A stretch of DNA of 39,340 bases from Opitutus sp. GAS368 (GTDB lineage Bacteria > Verrucomicrobiota > Verrucomicrobiia > Opitutales > Opitutaceae): the NCBI GenBank assembly GCA_945903465.1, contig CAMDOF010000059.1, positions 1 to 39,340 on the forward strand. Direction: 5' to 3'. Below, piece after piece: positions 8,786 through 18,794 of this stretch. A program made the translations under genes and the position numbers. How positions within the stretch are numbered: the stretch's first letter is position 1; every line of letters starts with the position of its first letter. The notes below the pieces were generated by a model. The model was not told the DNA's origin. It ran no database searches and saw only the letters and a list, made by a program, of their open reading frames with translations.

Positions 8786-9667
8786 ATGGCATCAACCCGC
8801 GATATCCGCCGACGCATTAAGTCGGTTAAAAACACCCGCCAAATTACCAAGGCGATGGAGCTGGTGGCTGCTTCTAAAATGAAGAAGGCCCAGCAGGCGG
8901 CGCTGGCGGGTCGACCTTACGCTGAGTTGATGGCCCGGATGCTGGCTGCTTTGGCGGACCGCGTGGAAGAAGCGCATCATCCTTTTTTGACGCGCCGCGA
9001 AGTGAAGACTCGTGGCATTATTTTGGTTACGTCGGACAAGGGCTTGGCGGGGCCTTTGAACGCAAACCTCTTCAAGGTGGTGACTGAGATTAAGACGCCG
9101 GCGAAATACGTCGTGATAGGGAGAAAGGGCACGCAATTTATTGCGCGGACGCATCGGGATTTGCTGGCTGATTTTTCGGTGACGGATCGGGTGGCGTTTG
9201 CTGAGGTGAAGGTCGTGGCGGAGTTCATGGTGAAGCAGTTCCTTGAAGGTGTCGTCGACACGGTGGAGATTCTCTGGCCCCGCTTCCGGAATACGCTGAT
9301 CCAAGTGCCCACGCTGTTGCCGTTGTTGCCGCTGGCTAGTGTTCAAGCGGTGATTGCGGACCTGCAGGCCGATGCGGGCTTGGCGCTGAGTTCAAAATCA
9401 GAGGGAATGGGCCAGCAGATGATTTTTGAACCGGATGCGGTTACCGTTTTGAATGCGTTGCTGCCGCTCTACATCAACCGCGAAATTCATCAGCAGGTGT
9501 TAGATGCTAAAGCCTCCGAGCACAGTGCTCGCATGGTGGCGATGAAAACGGCGAAGGATAACGCGACCAAGTTGCTCGGGGATCTTACCCTTGAGTTTAA
9601 CAAAGCTCGGCAAGCGGCGATCACTCAGGAAATTCTCGAAATCTCTGCGGCGCAATTCAGCGCCTAA
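8786..9667 (+). CDS. atpG: F1Fo ATP synthase subunit gamma (AtpG)
   Basis: Central rotor shaft of F1. The 293-residue product begins with the conserved N-terminal helix STRDIRRRIKSVKNTRQITK followed by AMELVAASKMKKA. The Rossmann-like central part shows ILVTSDKGLAGPLNANL (compare the SDRGLCGxxN block), and the C-terminal helix ends with SEHSARMVAMKTAKDNA and TLEFNKARQAAITQEILEI, both strong family marks. The Arg-to-Lys and Cys-to-Ala changes in the SDKGLAG block are conservative. It stands in the canonical place between alpha and beta, 41 bp before atpD. Confidence 0.96.
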   Translation: MASTRDIRRRIKSVKNTRQITKAMELVAASKMKKAQQAALAGRPYAELMARMLAALADRVEEAHHPFLTRREVKTRGIILVTSDKGLAGPLNANLFKVVTEIKTPAKYVVIGRKGTQFIARTHRDLLADFSVTDRVAFAEVKVVAEFMVKQFLEGVVDTVEILWPRFRNTLIQVPTLLPLLPLASVQAVIADLQADAGLALSSKSEGMGQQMIFEPDAVTVLNALLPLYINREIHQQVLDAKASEHSARMVAMKTAKDNATKLLGDLTLEFNKARQAAITQEILEISAAQFSA

Positions 9668-9681
9668 CCCTTCACAGTTAA

Positions 9682-11127
<1,446 letters not shown>

Positions 11128-11216
11128 AGCCGCACTCGCTAAGCGTACGGTCTGGCTGCAGTAATTTGAACCTTTTTCCCCACGCGCTCTTGAGCTTGGT
11201 GGCTAACTGAAATCCG

Positions 11217-11624
11217 ATGCCTTTACTCCTAGAAATTGTTACGCCTGACGCGCGGGTTTATTCTGACACGATTGATACTGTCGTGGTACCTACTGTAGAG
11301 GGGGAGGTGGGGATTTTACCCGGTCATATTCCTTTGCTTACGCAAGTGGAGCATGGCGAGTTGCGAGTAACCAAGGGTAACGCGACGTTTTTTTTGGCGG
11401 TGAGCGGCGGATTTGCGGAGATCTCGGGTGATCGGGTCAACGTGTTGGCGGAACACGCGATTTCAGAGGAAAAAATTGATGAGAAAGCGGTTGAGGCGGC
11501 CATGAAGCGGGCCGAGCAGGAATTGGCCGCAGCGAAGCACTTGGATCCTCAGGAGTACGAACATCTGCAAAGCTTAGTTCGTTATTCCGGTGTGCAACTC
11601 GCGGTTAAGAGGCGCCGTCGTTAG
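11217..11624 (+). CDS. atpC: F1Fo ATP synthase subunit epsilon (AtpC)
   Basis: Rotor subunit that contacts gamma and the c ring and can inhibit ATP hydrolysis. The 135-residue product has the N-terminal beta sandwich with LEIVTPDARVYSDTIDTVVV, EGEVGILPGHIPLLTQV and FLAVSGGFAEISGDRVNVLAE, the standard family blocks. The C-terminal helical hairpin follows (VEAAMKRAEQELAAAK) and ends with a basic KRRRR tail. Both domains are present, so an inhibitory role is possible. It is the last atp gene: a hairpin with a T run follows 9 bp after the stop. Confidence 0.93.
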   Translation: MPLLLEIVTPDARVYSDTIDTVVVPTVEGEVGILPGHIPLLTQVEHGELRVTKGNATFFLAVSGGFAEISGDRVNVLAEHAISEEKIDEKAVEAAMKRAEQELAAAKHLDPQEYEHLQSLVRYSGVQLAVKRRRR

Positions 11625-11632
11625 GCCCATCC

Positions 11633-11665
11633 GGCCAAGAACCAAACGCGGTCCTCGGCCTTTTT
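11633..11665 (+). terminator. Rho-independent terminator of the atp operon
   Basis: GGCCAAGAACC (11633-11643) pairs with GGTCCTCGGCC (11650-11660) around the loop AAACGC, with two mismatches, and is followed directly by TTTTT (11661-11665). It lies 9 bp after the atpC stop and separates the atp operon from feoA. Confidence 0.7.
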
Positions 11666-11717
11666 CTTGTGCAATGACTGAAACTGAGTCTCAATTGGGT
11701 CGATTCTCAAAACTTGG

Positions 11718-11975
11718 ATGACCACGCCATTGTTTGATCCACGCCTTCCTCTGTGCCAGTTGCCCGCTGGTGCGATGGGTCGGGTGTGTGCGATCACCGG
11801 AGAGGAGAGCTTCGTGCAGCGTTTAAGGGAAATGGGTCTTGGTGAGGCGGCGTTAGTGAGGAAAGTTTCCGGTACGACCACGATATTATGTCAGGTTAAC
11901 GGCACGCGGATCGCGCTGAATCATGATGCCGCCCGTGGCATCATGGTTGAGCAACTGCCGGGGAATGCGCACTAG
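11718..11975 (+). CDS. feoA: Ferrous iron transport protein FeoA
   Basis: Small cytosolic SH3-like protein needed for FeoB-mediated Fe(II) uptake. The 85-residue product matches the fold pattern: PLCQLPAGAMGRVCAITGEE, then FVQRLREMGLGEAALVRKV, and a C-terminal strand with GTRIALNHDAARGIMVEQL. A short N-terminal extension (about 10 residues) precedes the domain. The gene is placed immediately before feoB with 3 bp between stop and start, so the two are surely co-transcribed. The 52-bp spacer after the atp terminator must hold the feo promoter; I see no clear Fur box there. Confidence 0.88.
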   Translation: MTTPLFDPRLPLCQLPAGAMGRVCAITGEESFVQRLREMGLGEAALVRKVSGTTTILCQVNGTRIALNHDAARGIMVEQLPGNAH

Positions 11976-11978
11976 TGC

Positions 11979-14123
11979 GTGGTCTGTGTGACGCTGCCAT
12001 CGCACATCGCGCTTGAAGGGAAAAAGCGGGTGCGTGCGGCTGGGGATCTACCGGTCTACGCGATGGTAGGTAATCCGAATTGCGGGAAGACCACGTTGTT
12101 TAATGCGCTGACGGGTCTGAGGCAAAAAGTGGGGAATTACCCAGGGGTAACGGTTGAGAAGAAAGAGGGGGAAGCGTATTCGCAGCACGGCCGGCCGATG
12201 AAGATCATTGATTTGCCAGGATCTTATTCGCTCGCGGCGCGGTCGCCCGATGAAGGGGTCCTGCGAGATGTGCTTTTGGGGCGTCGTGCGGATACGCCAG
12301 CACCTCATCGGATTATTTGTGTGGTGGATGCCTCCAATCTCGAGCGGAATCTCTATTTGGTTCACCAGATTCTGGATCTGGGCCGGCCGGTGATTGTGGT
12401 TTTGAACATGATGGATGTGGCGATCGGGAGTGGGCAACGGATCGACCCGACCAAGTTGGAGGCCGCGCTGGGAGTACCCGTGATACCCTGTGAGGCCATT
12501 CGAGGAAAGGGGGTGGTGGCGTTGAGATTAGCGATGAGTCGCGCGGATTTGCCGCTGGCTCGGCATCGCTGGGACGTGCCTGGGCCGATCGCGCCCGCGG
12601 TGGCGGAACTGCAGGCCTCGTTGGTGCAAACGGATGGGCGGGCGCCCCTCGTGGCGCGGGCGGAGGCACTCTTGTTGCTTACGGATATTGACACTTTGCG
12701 GGTCGAGGGATCGACCACGCTGAGTCCACAGACGCACGCGGTCCTAGCGCAATGGCGGCAACGATGGGCTCGGGAAAAAATGGATTGGTCAGGCACATTA
12801 ATTCGCGCCCGCTATGAGGCGATCAGCCGACTCTGTGCGGGGGTAATCAACCGCACGCGTGACTTAGGGCCCTCGTGGTCTGATCGAATTGACCGAGTGC
12901 TGGTGCACTCGGTGTGGGGTTGGTTGTTTTTTGCGTTGGTGATGGCGGCGTTGTTTTTATCGATTTTTATCTTGGCGGAAGGGCCGATGGGCTGGATTGA
13001 CACGCGGATCACGGACCTTGGTGGCTGGGTTAAGGCGAGCCTGCCTGCTGGCGACCTCCAGGATTTGCTGGTGAATGGAGTGATCGGCGGAGTCGGGGGA
13101 ATTTTGGTTTTTCTGCCGCAAATTCTCATTCTTTTTTTCTTCGTGGGGCTGTTGGAAAGCACGGGCTATATGGCGCGGGCGGCGTTTATGATGGACTGGC
13201 CGATGAGTAAAGTGGGACTTCACGGTAAGTCGTTTATTCCGCTGCTGGGTTCTTATGCGTGTGCCATTCCTGGAATTATGGCGACGCGAACCATTGAGAA
13301 CGCGAAAGACCGATTGGTTACTATTTTGGTCGCTCCGTTGATGAGTTGTTCAGCGCGGTTACCGGTATATCTTTTGATGATCGCGACGTTGTTACCGAAG
13401 AATGAGGTGTCGACGCCGACCAAGATTGGGATTATGTTCTTGATGTACCTAGTTGGTACGGTGGGGGCGTTTGGGTTTGCGTGGCTTTTCAAGCGAACAC
13501 TTTTTAAAAGCGCGCCACCGTTAATGATCATGGAATTGCCACCCTACCAGGCGCCCCGCTGGAAGGAGATAGCGCGTCAGATGGTGGAGCGCGCCTGGCT
13601 CTTTCTGAAGAATGCGGGCACGATTATTTTAGCGATTTCCATGGTGCTCTGGTTCTTGACGACCTTTCCGAAGCATCCCGATCCAAAAGTGGGCGTGGAT
13701 GTGCAGATCGCGCACAGTTTAGCGGGAAGGGCGGGGCATCTTTTGGAGCCAGTGATAAAGCCACTGGGTTTCGATTGGCGGATTGGGATTAGCCTGGTGA
13801 CCTCGTTTGCGGCGCGAGAAGTGTTCGTGAGTTCGCTGGGAGTTATTTTTGGAGTGGAATTAAAGAGTGACGATCCTGCGCCGTTGCGGGTGGCGTTGCA
13901 GGCGGCGAGGTGGCCGAACGGCGCGATATTGTTTACGCCGCTGGTTTGCTTTAATCTGATGATATTTTATGTTTTCGCGATGCAGTGCATGAGCACGGTG
14001 GCAGTGGTAAAGCGAGAAACGAATTCCTGGCGTTGGCCGCTTTTTCAAATTGGGTATATGACGGGCAGTGCCTGGCTGATTTGCTTGGTGGTTTACCAAA
14101 CGGGGCGCGCTCTCGGATTTTAA
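11979..14123 (+). CDS. feoB: Ferrous iron transporter FeoB
   Basis: Inner-membrane Fe(II) uptake protein with an N-terminal G domain. Of 714 residues, the first ~180 form the GTPase: GNPNCGKTT at 31-39, GNYPGVTVEKKEG (switch), DLPGSYSL, and NMMD for base specificity. A helical GDI-like region follows, then about eight membrane segments. The two gate motifs are CAIPG at 428-432 and SCSARLP at 456-462, both with the conserved Cys. The start is a GTG at 11979; another GTG at 11988 is equally possible, while the first ATG (12063) is too close to the P-loop. It lies 3 bp after feoA and is followed after 5 bp by a small Cys-rich protein gene. Confidence 0.96.
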   Translation: MVCVTLPSHIALEGKKRVRAAGDLPVYAMVGNPNCGKTTLFNALTGLRQKVGNYPGVTVEKKEGEAYSQHGRPMKIIDLPGSYSLAARSPDEGVLRDVLLGRRADTPAPHRIICVVDASNLERNLYLVHQILDLGRPVIVVLNMMDVAIGSGQRIDPTKLEAALGVPVIPCEAIRGKGVVALRLAMSRADLPLARHRWDVPGPIAPAVAELQASLVQTDGRAPLVARAEALLLLTDIDTLRVEGSTTLSPQTHAVLAQWRQRWAREKMDWSGTLIRARYEAISRLCAGVINRTRDLGPSWSDRIDRVLVHSVWGWLFFALVMAALFLSIFILAEGPMGWIDTRITDLGGWVKASLPAGDLQDLLVNGVIGGVGGILVFLPQILILFFFVGLLESTGYMARAAFMMDWPMSKVGLHGKSFIPLLGSYACAIPGIMATRTIENAKDRLVTILVAPLMSCSARLPVYLLMIATLLPKNEVSTPTKIGIMFLMYLVGTVGAFGFAWLFKRTLFKSAPPLMIMELPPYQAPRWKEIARQMVERAWLFLKNAGTIILAISMVLWFLTTFPKHPDPKVGVDVQIAHSLAGRAGHLLEPVIKPLGFDWRIGISLVTSFAAREVFVSSLGVIFGVELKSDDPAPLRVALQAARWPNGAILFTPLVCFNLMIFYVFAMQCMSTVAVVKRETNSWRWPLFQIGYMTGSAWLICLVVYQTGRALGF

Positions 14124-14128
14124 AATTG

Positions 14129-14278
14129 ATGTCTCCAGAGCTGCAAACCTATGGGGCGTGGGCCTTGGTCGCGTTGGCGGCGGTCAGTTTAATCCTGCGG
14201 ACAATGGTGAAATCGCGTCGGCGGGCCTGCGGAGGTGAGTGTGGTTGCGCGCGGCCGCGGGCAAAGAAAGTTATGTGA
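14129..14278 (+). CDS. FeoB-associated Cys-rich small membrane protein
   Basis: A 49-residue frame starting 5 bp after the feoB stop. Residues 8-24 are hydrophobic (YGAWALVALAAVSLILR), followed by a basic KSRRR segment and a Cys cluster (C34, C38, C40 in ACGGECGC) and a basic tail. A single membrane helix followed by a short Cys/Gly-rich tail directly after feoB is the pattern of the FeoB-associated Cys-rich membrane protein family, thought to assist Fe(II) uptake, possibly by binding metal. No biochemical role can be read from the sequence. An upstream extension of the frame overlaps feoB and is not used. Confidence 0.75.
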   Translation: MSPELQTYGAWALVALAAVSLILRTMVKSRRRACGGECGCARPRAKKVM

Positions 14279-14415
14279 TGTTCGCGGTGCGGGAAGCGGC
14301 GGGCGCTGGTGTGAGCGTGGGTGCGGTCGGTCGAGAAGAGATTTTGAGAATTTCCGCTTTTAAAAATTTCGGGCGTGCCATGAGGGCGCCGGCTGCGCTA
14401 CAAACCGCCACACCC

Positions 14416-15201
14416 ATGGAAGTCATCATTCGCGATTCTGCTGAGGCTGGTTGTGTGCTTGGCGCTAAAATTCTGGCGAGCGTCATACGGGAGAAGCCCG
14501 CGGCCGTCATCGGCTTGGCGACTGGTCGGACCCCGTTGCGCCTGTATCAGGAGTTAATCCGCCTGCACCGGGAAGACGGGCTGGATTTTAGCCAAGTGAC
14601 GACCTTTAATCTGGATGAGTATGTCGGGTTAGCGGGCACGCATGTGCAGTCTTACCGTTACTTTATGCAGGAAAATCTTTTCCGGCATATCAACATCGAT
14701 TTAACCCGCACGCATGTGCCGAACGGCATCGCGATTGATCTTCACGTGGAATGTCGAGCGTATGAAGAGAAAATAATCGCGGCAGGGGGGATCGACCTCC
14801 AGTTGTTGGGCCTGGGGCGGAACGGGCACATCGGGTTTAATGAACCGACGGGGTCGCTGCGGTCGCGCACGTGGATAAAAATTCTTTCAGAGCAGACCTT
14901 GCGGGATAACAGCGATGTTTTCGGATCGATGGACTTGATGCCGAAGCATGCGTTGACGATGGGGGTGGGGACGATTCTCGATGCGCGGCGCTGTTTATTA
15001 CTGGCGTTTGGACCGGCTAAAGTGCGCGCGGTTGAGCATATGGTGGAAGGGCCGCTGGCGGCGATCTGTCCGGGTTCAGCCCTACAATTACATCCGCGGG
15101 CGACGGTGATTCTGGATGAAAACTCGGCGGCGGGTCTGCGGTACGCGGACCACTATCGATGGGTTGATCGAAATAAGTTTGCGTGGCAACGCCACGGGTA
15201 G
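14416..15201 (+). CDS. nagB: Glucosamine-6-phosphate deaminase NagB
   Basis: Converts glucosamine 6-phosphate to fructose 6-phosphate and ammonia, feeding amino-sugar breakdown into glycolysis; cytosolic. The 261-residue product is close to the E. coli length (266). The phosphate loop is GLATGRTP (33-40), the catalytic acid region is NLDEYVGL (D67, E68), and the second active-site block is GLGRNGHIGFNEP, with H138. The Asp found before the Gly in E. coli is Asn here (N136); as I recall, this is also seen in other bacterial NagB proteins. The C-terminal KHALTMGVGTILDAR is typical. The ATG at 14416 is chosen because the upstream extension to 14239 overlaps the Cys-rich gene. Its stop directly abuts the stop of the converging MFS gene. 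Confidence 0.94.
   Translation: MEVIIRDSAEAGCVLGAKILASVIREKPAAVIGLATGRTPLRLYQELIRLHREDGLDFSQVTTFNLDEYVGLAGTHVQSYRYFMQENLFRHINIDLTRTHVPNGIAIDLHVECRAYEEKIIAAGGIDLQLLGLGRNGHIGFNEPTGSLRSRTWIKILSEQTLRDNSDVFGSMDLMPKHALTMGVGTILDARRCLLLAFGPAKVRAVEHMVEGPLAAICPGSALQLHPRATVILDENSAAGLRYADHYRWVDRNKFAWQRHG
15182..15196. terminator. Small hairpin at the nagB/MFS convergence
   Basis: CGTGGC (15182-15187), loop AAC, GCCACG (15191-15196), inside the last nagB codons. There is no proper T run on either side, so it is only a possible shared terminator for two genes whose stop codons touch. Confidence 0.25.
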
Positions 15202-16482
15202 TTAAATCTTGGATACTGAATGGGTGAGGCGCCCGATGGGCAGCACGGCAGCGGCGGCGATGACGCAAAGCAGGCCGGCGCTGATGAAGGCGGGGGCGTA
15301 GGTGGTGGCTTCGGTCCGGATGACGCCGGCGCCAAAGGCGGCGCAGGCGGCCCCGATTTGGTGGCTAGCGACGACCCAGCCGAAGACGATGCTGGCCTGG
15401 TGGCGGCCGAAGACTTCGGCGGTAAGACGAACGGTTGGAGGCACGGTGGCGATCCAATCCAATCCGTAGAATACGGCGAAAACGGTCAAGCCAGCCACGG
15501 GGCCAACCAGGGCTTGGGGCAAAAACAATAAAGAGAGGCCGCGCAGTCCATAATATCCGAAAAGTAGATACCGACAATTGTAACGATCGCTGAGCCAGCC
15601 GGAGACGGTGGTGCCGATGAGATCGAACAAGCCCATCAAGGCGAGCAAGCTGGCGGCGCGAACCTCGGTAATGCCGCAGTCGGCCGCGGCCGAGATGAGA
15701 TGGGTGCCGATGAGGCCGTTGGTACTGGCGCCGCAGATAAAAAAAGAACCGGCGAGGAGCCAGAAGTCGCGGGTGCGGGCGGCGGATCTGAGGACGTTAA
15801 GGGCGTGAAGGGCGGGGTGGCCGGTTGAATGGGCGGTGGCAGGAGGGGCGAGATCGACGGGACCGGTTTCTCCGTAAGGTCGAACGCCCACGGCAGCGGG
15901 ATCATCGCGCATCCATCGCCAAATAACCGGGATGATGGCAGCGGTGGCGAGCGCGACGATGATCAGGGCGGCCCGCCAGCCATGGGCGGTGACGGCGGTG
16001 GCGAGGGCCGGTAAGAAGATCAATTGCCCCGTGGCGGTACTGGCGGTGAGCAGGCCCATGACCATGCCTCGGCGAGTGGTGAACCACCGGTTAGCCACGG
16101 CGGCTCCGAGGACGGTGGCGGCGAGACCGGAACCGGTGCCGACGACGAAGCCCCAAAGAAAAATGAAGTGCCAGTACTGCGTGGCGAAAGGGGAGAGCCC
16201 ATAGCCGGCGGTGAGCAGGGCCATAGCGGCCATCATGGTGCGGGATAAGCCGAATCGTTCATAAAGAGCGGCGGCGAAAGGCCCGATGAGGCCATATAAA
16301 AAGATATTGAGGGAAACGATCGAGGAGACTTTAGCGCGGCTCCATTGGAGTTCATTGCCGAAAGGCAGCAAGATAACCCCGGGAGTCGCGCGGGCGCCGG
16401 CGGCGGCGAGTAAGGTGACGAAGGTGACGGCGGCGATAATCCAAGCGTAATGGAACCGACGAGGAGAGAGAGCGGCGCTCAT
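15202..16482 (-). CDS. Major facilitator superfamily transporter
   Basis: A 426-residue integral membrane protein with twelve predicted hydrophobic segments in two halves. Between helices 2 and 3 it has ALYERFGLSRTMM, and in the second half GWLSDRYNCRYLLF, the duplicated loop (GxLaDrxGrr) that marks the MFS. The first half includes GVILLPFGNELQWSRAKVSSIVSLN, which resembles the oxalate/formate antiporter (OFA) and monocarboxylate subgroup, so an organic anion is a plausible substrate; this is only inference. The ATG at 16482 is preferred over a TTG at 16497. The gene is alone on its strand here, with an AT-rich 180-bp spacer upstream that probably holds its promoter. Its stop touches the nagB stop. 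Confidence 0.88.
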   Translation of the reverse strand: MSAALSPRRFHYAWIIAAVTFVTLLAAAGARATPGVILLPFGNELQWSRAKVSSIVSLNIFLYGLIGPFAAALYERFGLSRTMMAAMALLTAGYGLSPFATQYWHFIFLWGFVVGTGSGLAATVLGAAVANRWFTTRRGMVMGLLTASTATGQLIFLPALATAVTAHGWRAALIIVALATAAIIPVIWRWMRDDPAAVGVRPYGETGPVDLAPPATAHSTGHPALHALNVLRSAARTRDFWLLAGSFFICGASTNGLIGTHLISAAADCGITEVRAASLLALMGLFDLIGTTVSGWLSDRYNCRYLLFGYYGLRGLSLLFLPQALVGPVAGLTVFAVFYGLDWIATVPPTVRLTAEVFGRHQASIVFGWVVASHQIGAACAAFGAGVIRTEATTYAPAFISAGLLCVIAAAAVLPIGRLTHSVSKI

Positions 16483-16663
16483 GGGAGGTGGTCGCAAGCG
16501 GAGTGTAAAAGAAAGTGCGGCGCGCGGTCTTTCAAAAAATGCTGACGGTGTCGGTGGAGATACGGAAAAAGGTTGTTTGGAGGGAAAATTGAGTGGAAAA
16601 AAAGTTTAGTAACACAAATTTGGATACTAAAAAGCGGATATATTTTGAGGGAAGGCACCGTGA

Positions 16664-17353
16664 TCAGCGAAGCCAACGCCAGAGAGCGTCGACGGTTTCG
16701 ACGCCGAAAAATGCGAGGGCTGAAAAAAATATAAGGGTGAGAAAGGTGGTGGCGTATCCCCCGATGATGAAGCGGCCGTCGCGTTCGAGGAGCCCGCCGG
16801 CGGTGAGAAGAATACCCCAGGCGGGGACGGTATTGGTGAAGGGGATGGGCAGAGGCAGGAGGAGGAGGACGGCGCAAATAACGATGGGAATAGCGTGGAG
16901 TTGGTTGAGGCGAGGGGAGGCGGTGACCCAAGGAAGACGAGGGTGGAGAAATCGCTCGAAACCGCGGACGATTTTTTCGGTGAAGGTAAATGTGCGGGCG
17001 AAAATGGCGGGTGGTAAGCGGGTATCGAGCAGGCGGGCGGGCAGCCAAGGTTTGGCTCCGAGGGCGAGGCGTGTGCCGATGAGGGCGATGATGAGGCCGA
17101 GCGGCGTGGAGAGGCCGGGGAGGGGTATGGGCGTGCAAAAGGGCAGGGTGAGCAACATGACCAGCAGAAGGTAGCCGCGTCCGTGCAAGCGGTGGAGGAC
17201 CCCGCGCAAGGTAACGGTTTCGACCTCGAATTCGCGGATGATCGAGGCGAATTCTGCCGAGAGTTTGGCCGGATGAGCGGGCGTAACGAGTGGGGTCGGG
17301 GGGAGGCGGGAGCGCGCGGCGGGTGATTTTTCAGGTGCCGCGTTTGTTGCCAT
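16664..17353 (-). CDS. ExoD-like membrane protein
   Basis: A 229-residue protein of the exopolysaccharide synthesis ExoD family. After a polar N-terminal third come the family blocks LRGVLHRLHGRGYLLLVMLL, PFCTPIPLPGLSTPLGLIIA, LPLPIPFTNTVPAWGILL and GGLLERDGRF, with three to four hydrophobic segments. ExoD was named from rhizobial mutants altered in exopolysaccharide and alkali tolerance; its reaction is unknown. The ATG at 17353 lies inside the end of queE (23-bp overlap), so translation may be coupled to it, although no functional link between ExoD and queuosine synthesis is known. Longer upstream frames overlap queE entirely and are not used. Confidence 0.8.
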   Translation of the reverse strand: MATNAAPEKSPAARSRLPPTPLVTPAHPAKLSAEFASIIREFEVETVTLRGVLHRLHGRGYLLLVMLLTLPFCTPIPLPGLSTPLGLIIALIGTRLALGAKPWLPARLLDTRLPPAIFARTFTFTEKIVRGFERFLHPRLPWVTASPRLNQLHAIPIVICAVLLLLPLPIPFTNTVPAWGILLTAGGLLERDGRFIIGGYATTFLTLIFFSALAFFGVETVDALWRWLR

Positions 17354-18026
17354 AAAGTTCGATGTGAAGGCGGTGGGCGTAGCGGTAGCCGCGAGCCTTG
17401 CAGAGGTCTCCGAGCCAAGCGGAGCGACTACGCATTTTTTCCAAGGTGGTCGCCTCGGGCATAAGGAGAATTTTGTGGCGGGGAATTTCGCGGCGGAGAG
17501 CGGCGAGCATATGTTCGAGTTCGTCGATGTCTTCGGGGCGGGCGACGACAAATTTAAATTGAAAAGGGTAGTGGTCGATCCAAGCGCGGACGACATCGGG
17601 TTGCCAGCGAGTGGCCTCGTGTTTTTTCCGCCAGGTGGCTTGAGTGACCGGGTCGGGTGCGGAGTTGAGCAGCTTGGGGGAGAGCGAGGCGAGGTCGCAG
17701 GCGATCCCGTCGGGGGCGATGGTGGCAGCGGTTTCGATGGTGATATGACGGTCGGTGGCGCGGATTTCTGAGGCGAGGAGGCGAATATCTTTGGCGATCA
17801 TCGGCTCGCCCCCGGTGAGAACGGTGTGGCGGGTGGAACGGTGGGCCTCGATGGCGGCGACAATCTGGGGGATGGTGTGAACGTCGCCCTCTGGGTACCA
17901 AGAGGCGTACGGGGTATCGCACCACGTGCAGCGTAAATTACAGCCGCTGGTGCGGACAAAAACGGAAGGCACGCCGGTGAGTTCACCCTCGCCCTGGAGT
18001 GAGTGGAATATTTCGGAGATCAGCAT
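17331..18026 (-). CDS. queE: 7-carboxy-7-deazaguanine synthase QueE
   Basis: Radical-SAM enzyme that contracts 6-carboxytetrahydropterin to 7-carboxy-7-deazaguanine, the precursor of queuosine and related bases. The 231-residue product begins ISEIFHSLQGEGELTGVPSV, the QueE signature, and has the cluster motif CNLRCTWC (C29, C33, C36). TGGEPM follows as the SAM-binding GGE motif. The start ATG overlaps the queC stop (shared ATGCTGA at 18020-18026), so the two are translationally coupled. The other pathway genes queD and queF are not in the window. Confidence 0.94.
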   Translation of the reverse strand: MLISEIFHSLQGEGELTGVPSVFVRTSGCNLRCTWCDTPYASWYPEGDVHTIPQIVAAIEAHRSTRHTVLTGGEPMIAKDIRLLASEIRATDRHITIETAATIAPDGIACDLASLSPKLLNSAPDPVTQATWRKKHEATRWQPDVVRAWIDHYPFQFKFVVARPEDIDELEHMLAALRREIPRHKILLMPEATTLEKMRSRSAWLGDLCKARGYRYAHRLHIELYGNKRGT

Positions 18027-18727
18027 GAGGGCGCGCGGGGTGTGGTCTGGGGCGGGGCGGGGAGAGGTGCGTTGGAAAGGTAGTTGGTGGGGTCGATGGT
18101 GGCGGCTTGGGCAAAAGCCTCGCGACGCTCGACGCAGGTACCGCACTGGCCGCAGTGGCGTTCCCCGCCCTTGTAGCAGGACCACGTTTGGGCGAAATCG
18201 ATGCCGAGATGGGAACCCGTGGTGACGATTGCGCCCTTGGTCAGGTTAATAAAGGGTCGGAGTAATTGGATGTTGGCGTAGGTGCCGAGCCGCATGGTCG
18301 TGCCCATGGCGCGCATAAAGTCTTCGCGACAATCGGGGTAAATGGCGTGGTCGCCGCCATGGGCGGCGATGACGAGGGCGTGAGCGCCGATGCTTTCCGC
18401 GAAGCCGCAGGTAATGGCCAACATGATGGCGTTGCGAAACGGCACGACGGTTTGCTGCATGTTCTGGGCTTCGTAATGGCCCTCGGGAATCGCACCGCCG
18501 CTTTTGAGTAAATCTGAGGCAAAGAGGCGGTTGATGAAGTCCAAGGCAATGACCTCGTGGCGGGTTGCGATGAGCTTGGCGTGGTGGGCGGCGAAGGGAA
18601 TTTCTCGATGATTATGCTTGGCTCCGTAATCGAAGCTAACGGTGGCGACGACCTCGTGCTCGCGGTGCGCCCAATGGAGCGCCGTGACGGAGTCCATGCC
18701 CCCTGAACAGAGTACGACAACTTTCAT
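18020..18727 (-). CDS. queC: 7-cyano-7-deazaguanine synthase QueC
   Basis: ATP-dependent enzyme that converts 7-carboxy-7-deazaguanine to preQ0 using ammonia, the step after QueE. The 235-residue protein has the PP-loop SGGMDS at 8-13, the block VPFRNAIMLAITCGFAES, the AAHGGDHAIYPDCR signature, and four zinc-binding cysteines (C184, C192, C195, C198) near the C-terminus in SCYKGGERHCGQCGTC. An upstream extension to 18814 is not family-like, so the ATG at 18727 is used. It is the first gene of a minus-strand queC-queE-exoD-like unit and is divergent from the HDAC-like gene, leaving a 67-bp shared promoter region. Confidence 0.95.
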   Translation of the reverse strand: MKVVVLCSGGMDSVTALHWAHREHEVVATVSFDYGAKHNHREIPFAAHHAKLIATRHEVIALDFINRLFASDLLKSGGAIPEGHYEAQNMQQTVVPFRNAIMLAITCGFAESIGAHALVIAAHGGDHAIYPDCREDFMRAMGTTMRLGTYANIQLLRPFINLTKGAIVTTGSHLGIDFAQTWSCYKGGERHCGQCGTCVERREAFAQAATIDPTNYLSNAPLPAPPQTTPRAPSC

Positions 18728-18794
18728 GGTCTGAAAATGGGGAGAATAGCTGGCGTGCCAATCTTTCCTACTTTGGGCCCTCTTTATCTTTTGC

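Noticed and set aside
16479..17418. Two long minus-strand frames overlapping the ExoD-like gene
   Set aside because: They are Pro/Arg/Ser-rich with no family pattern, while the third frame carries clear ExoD blocks and membrane segments.
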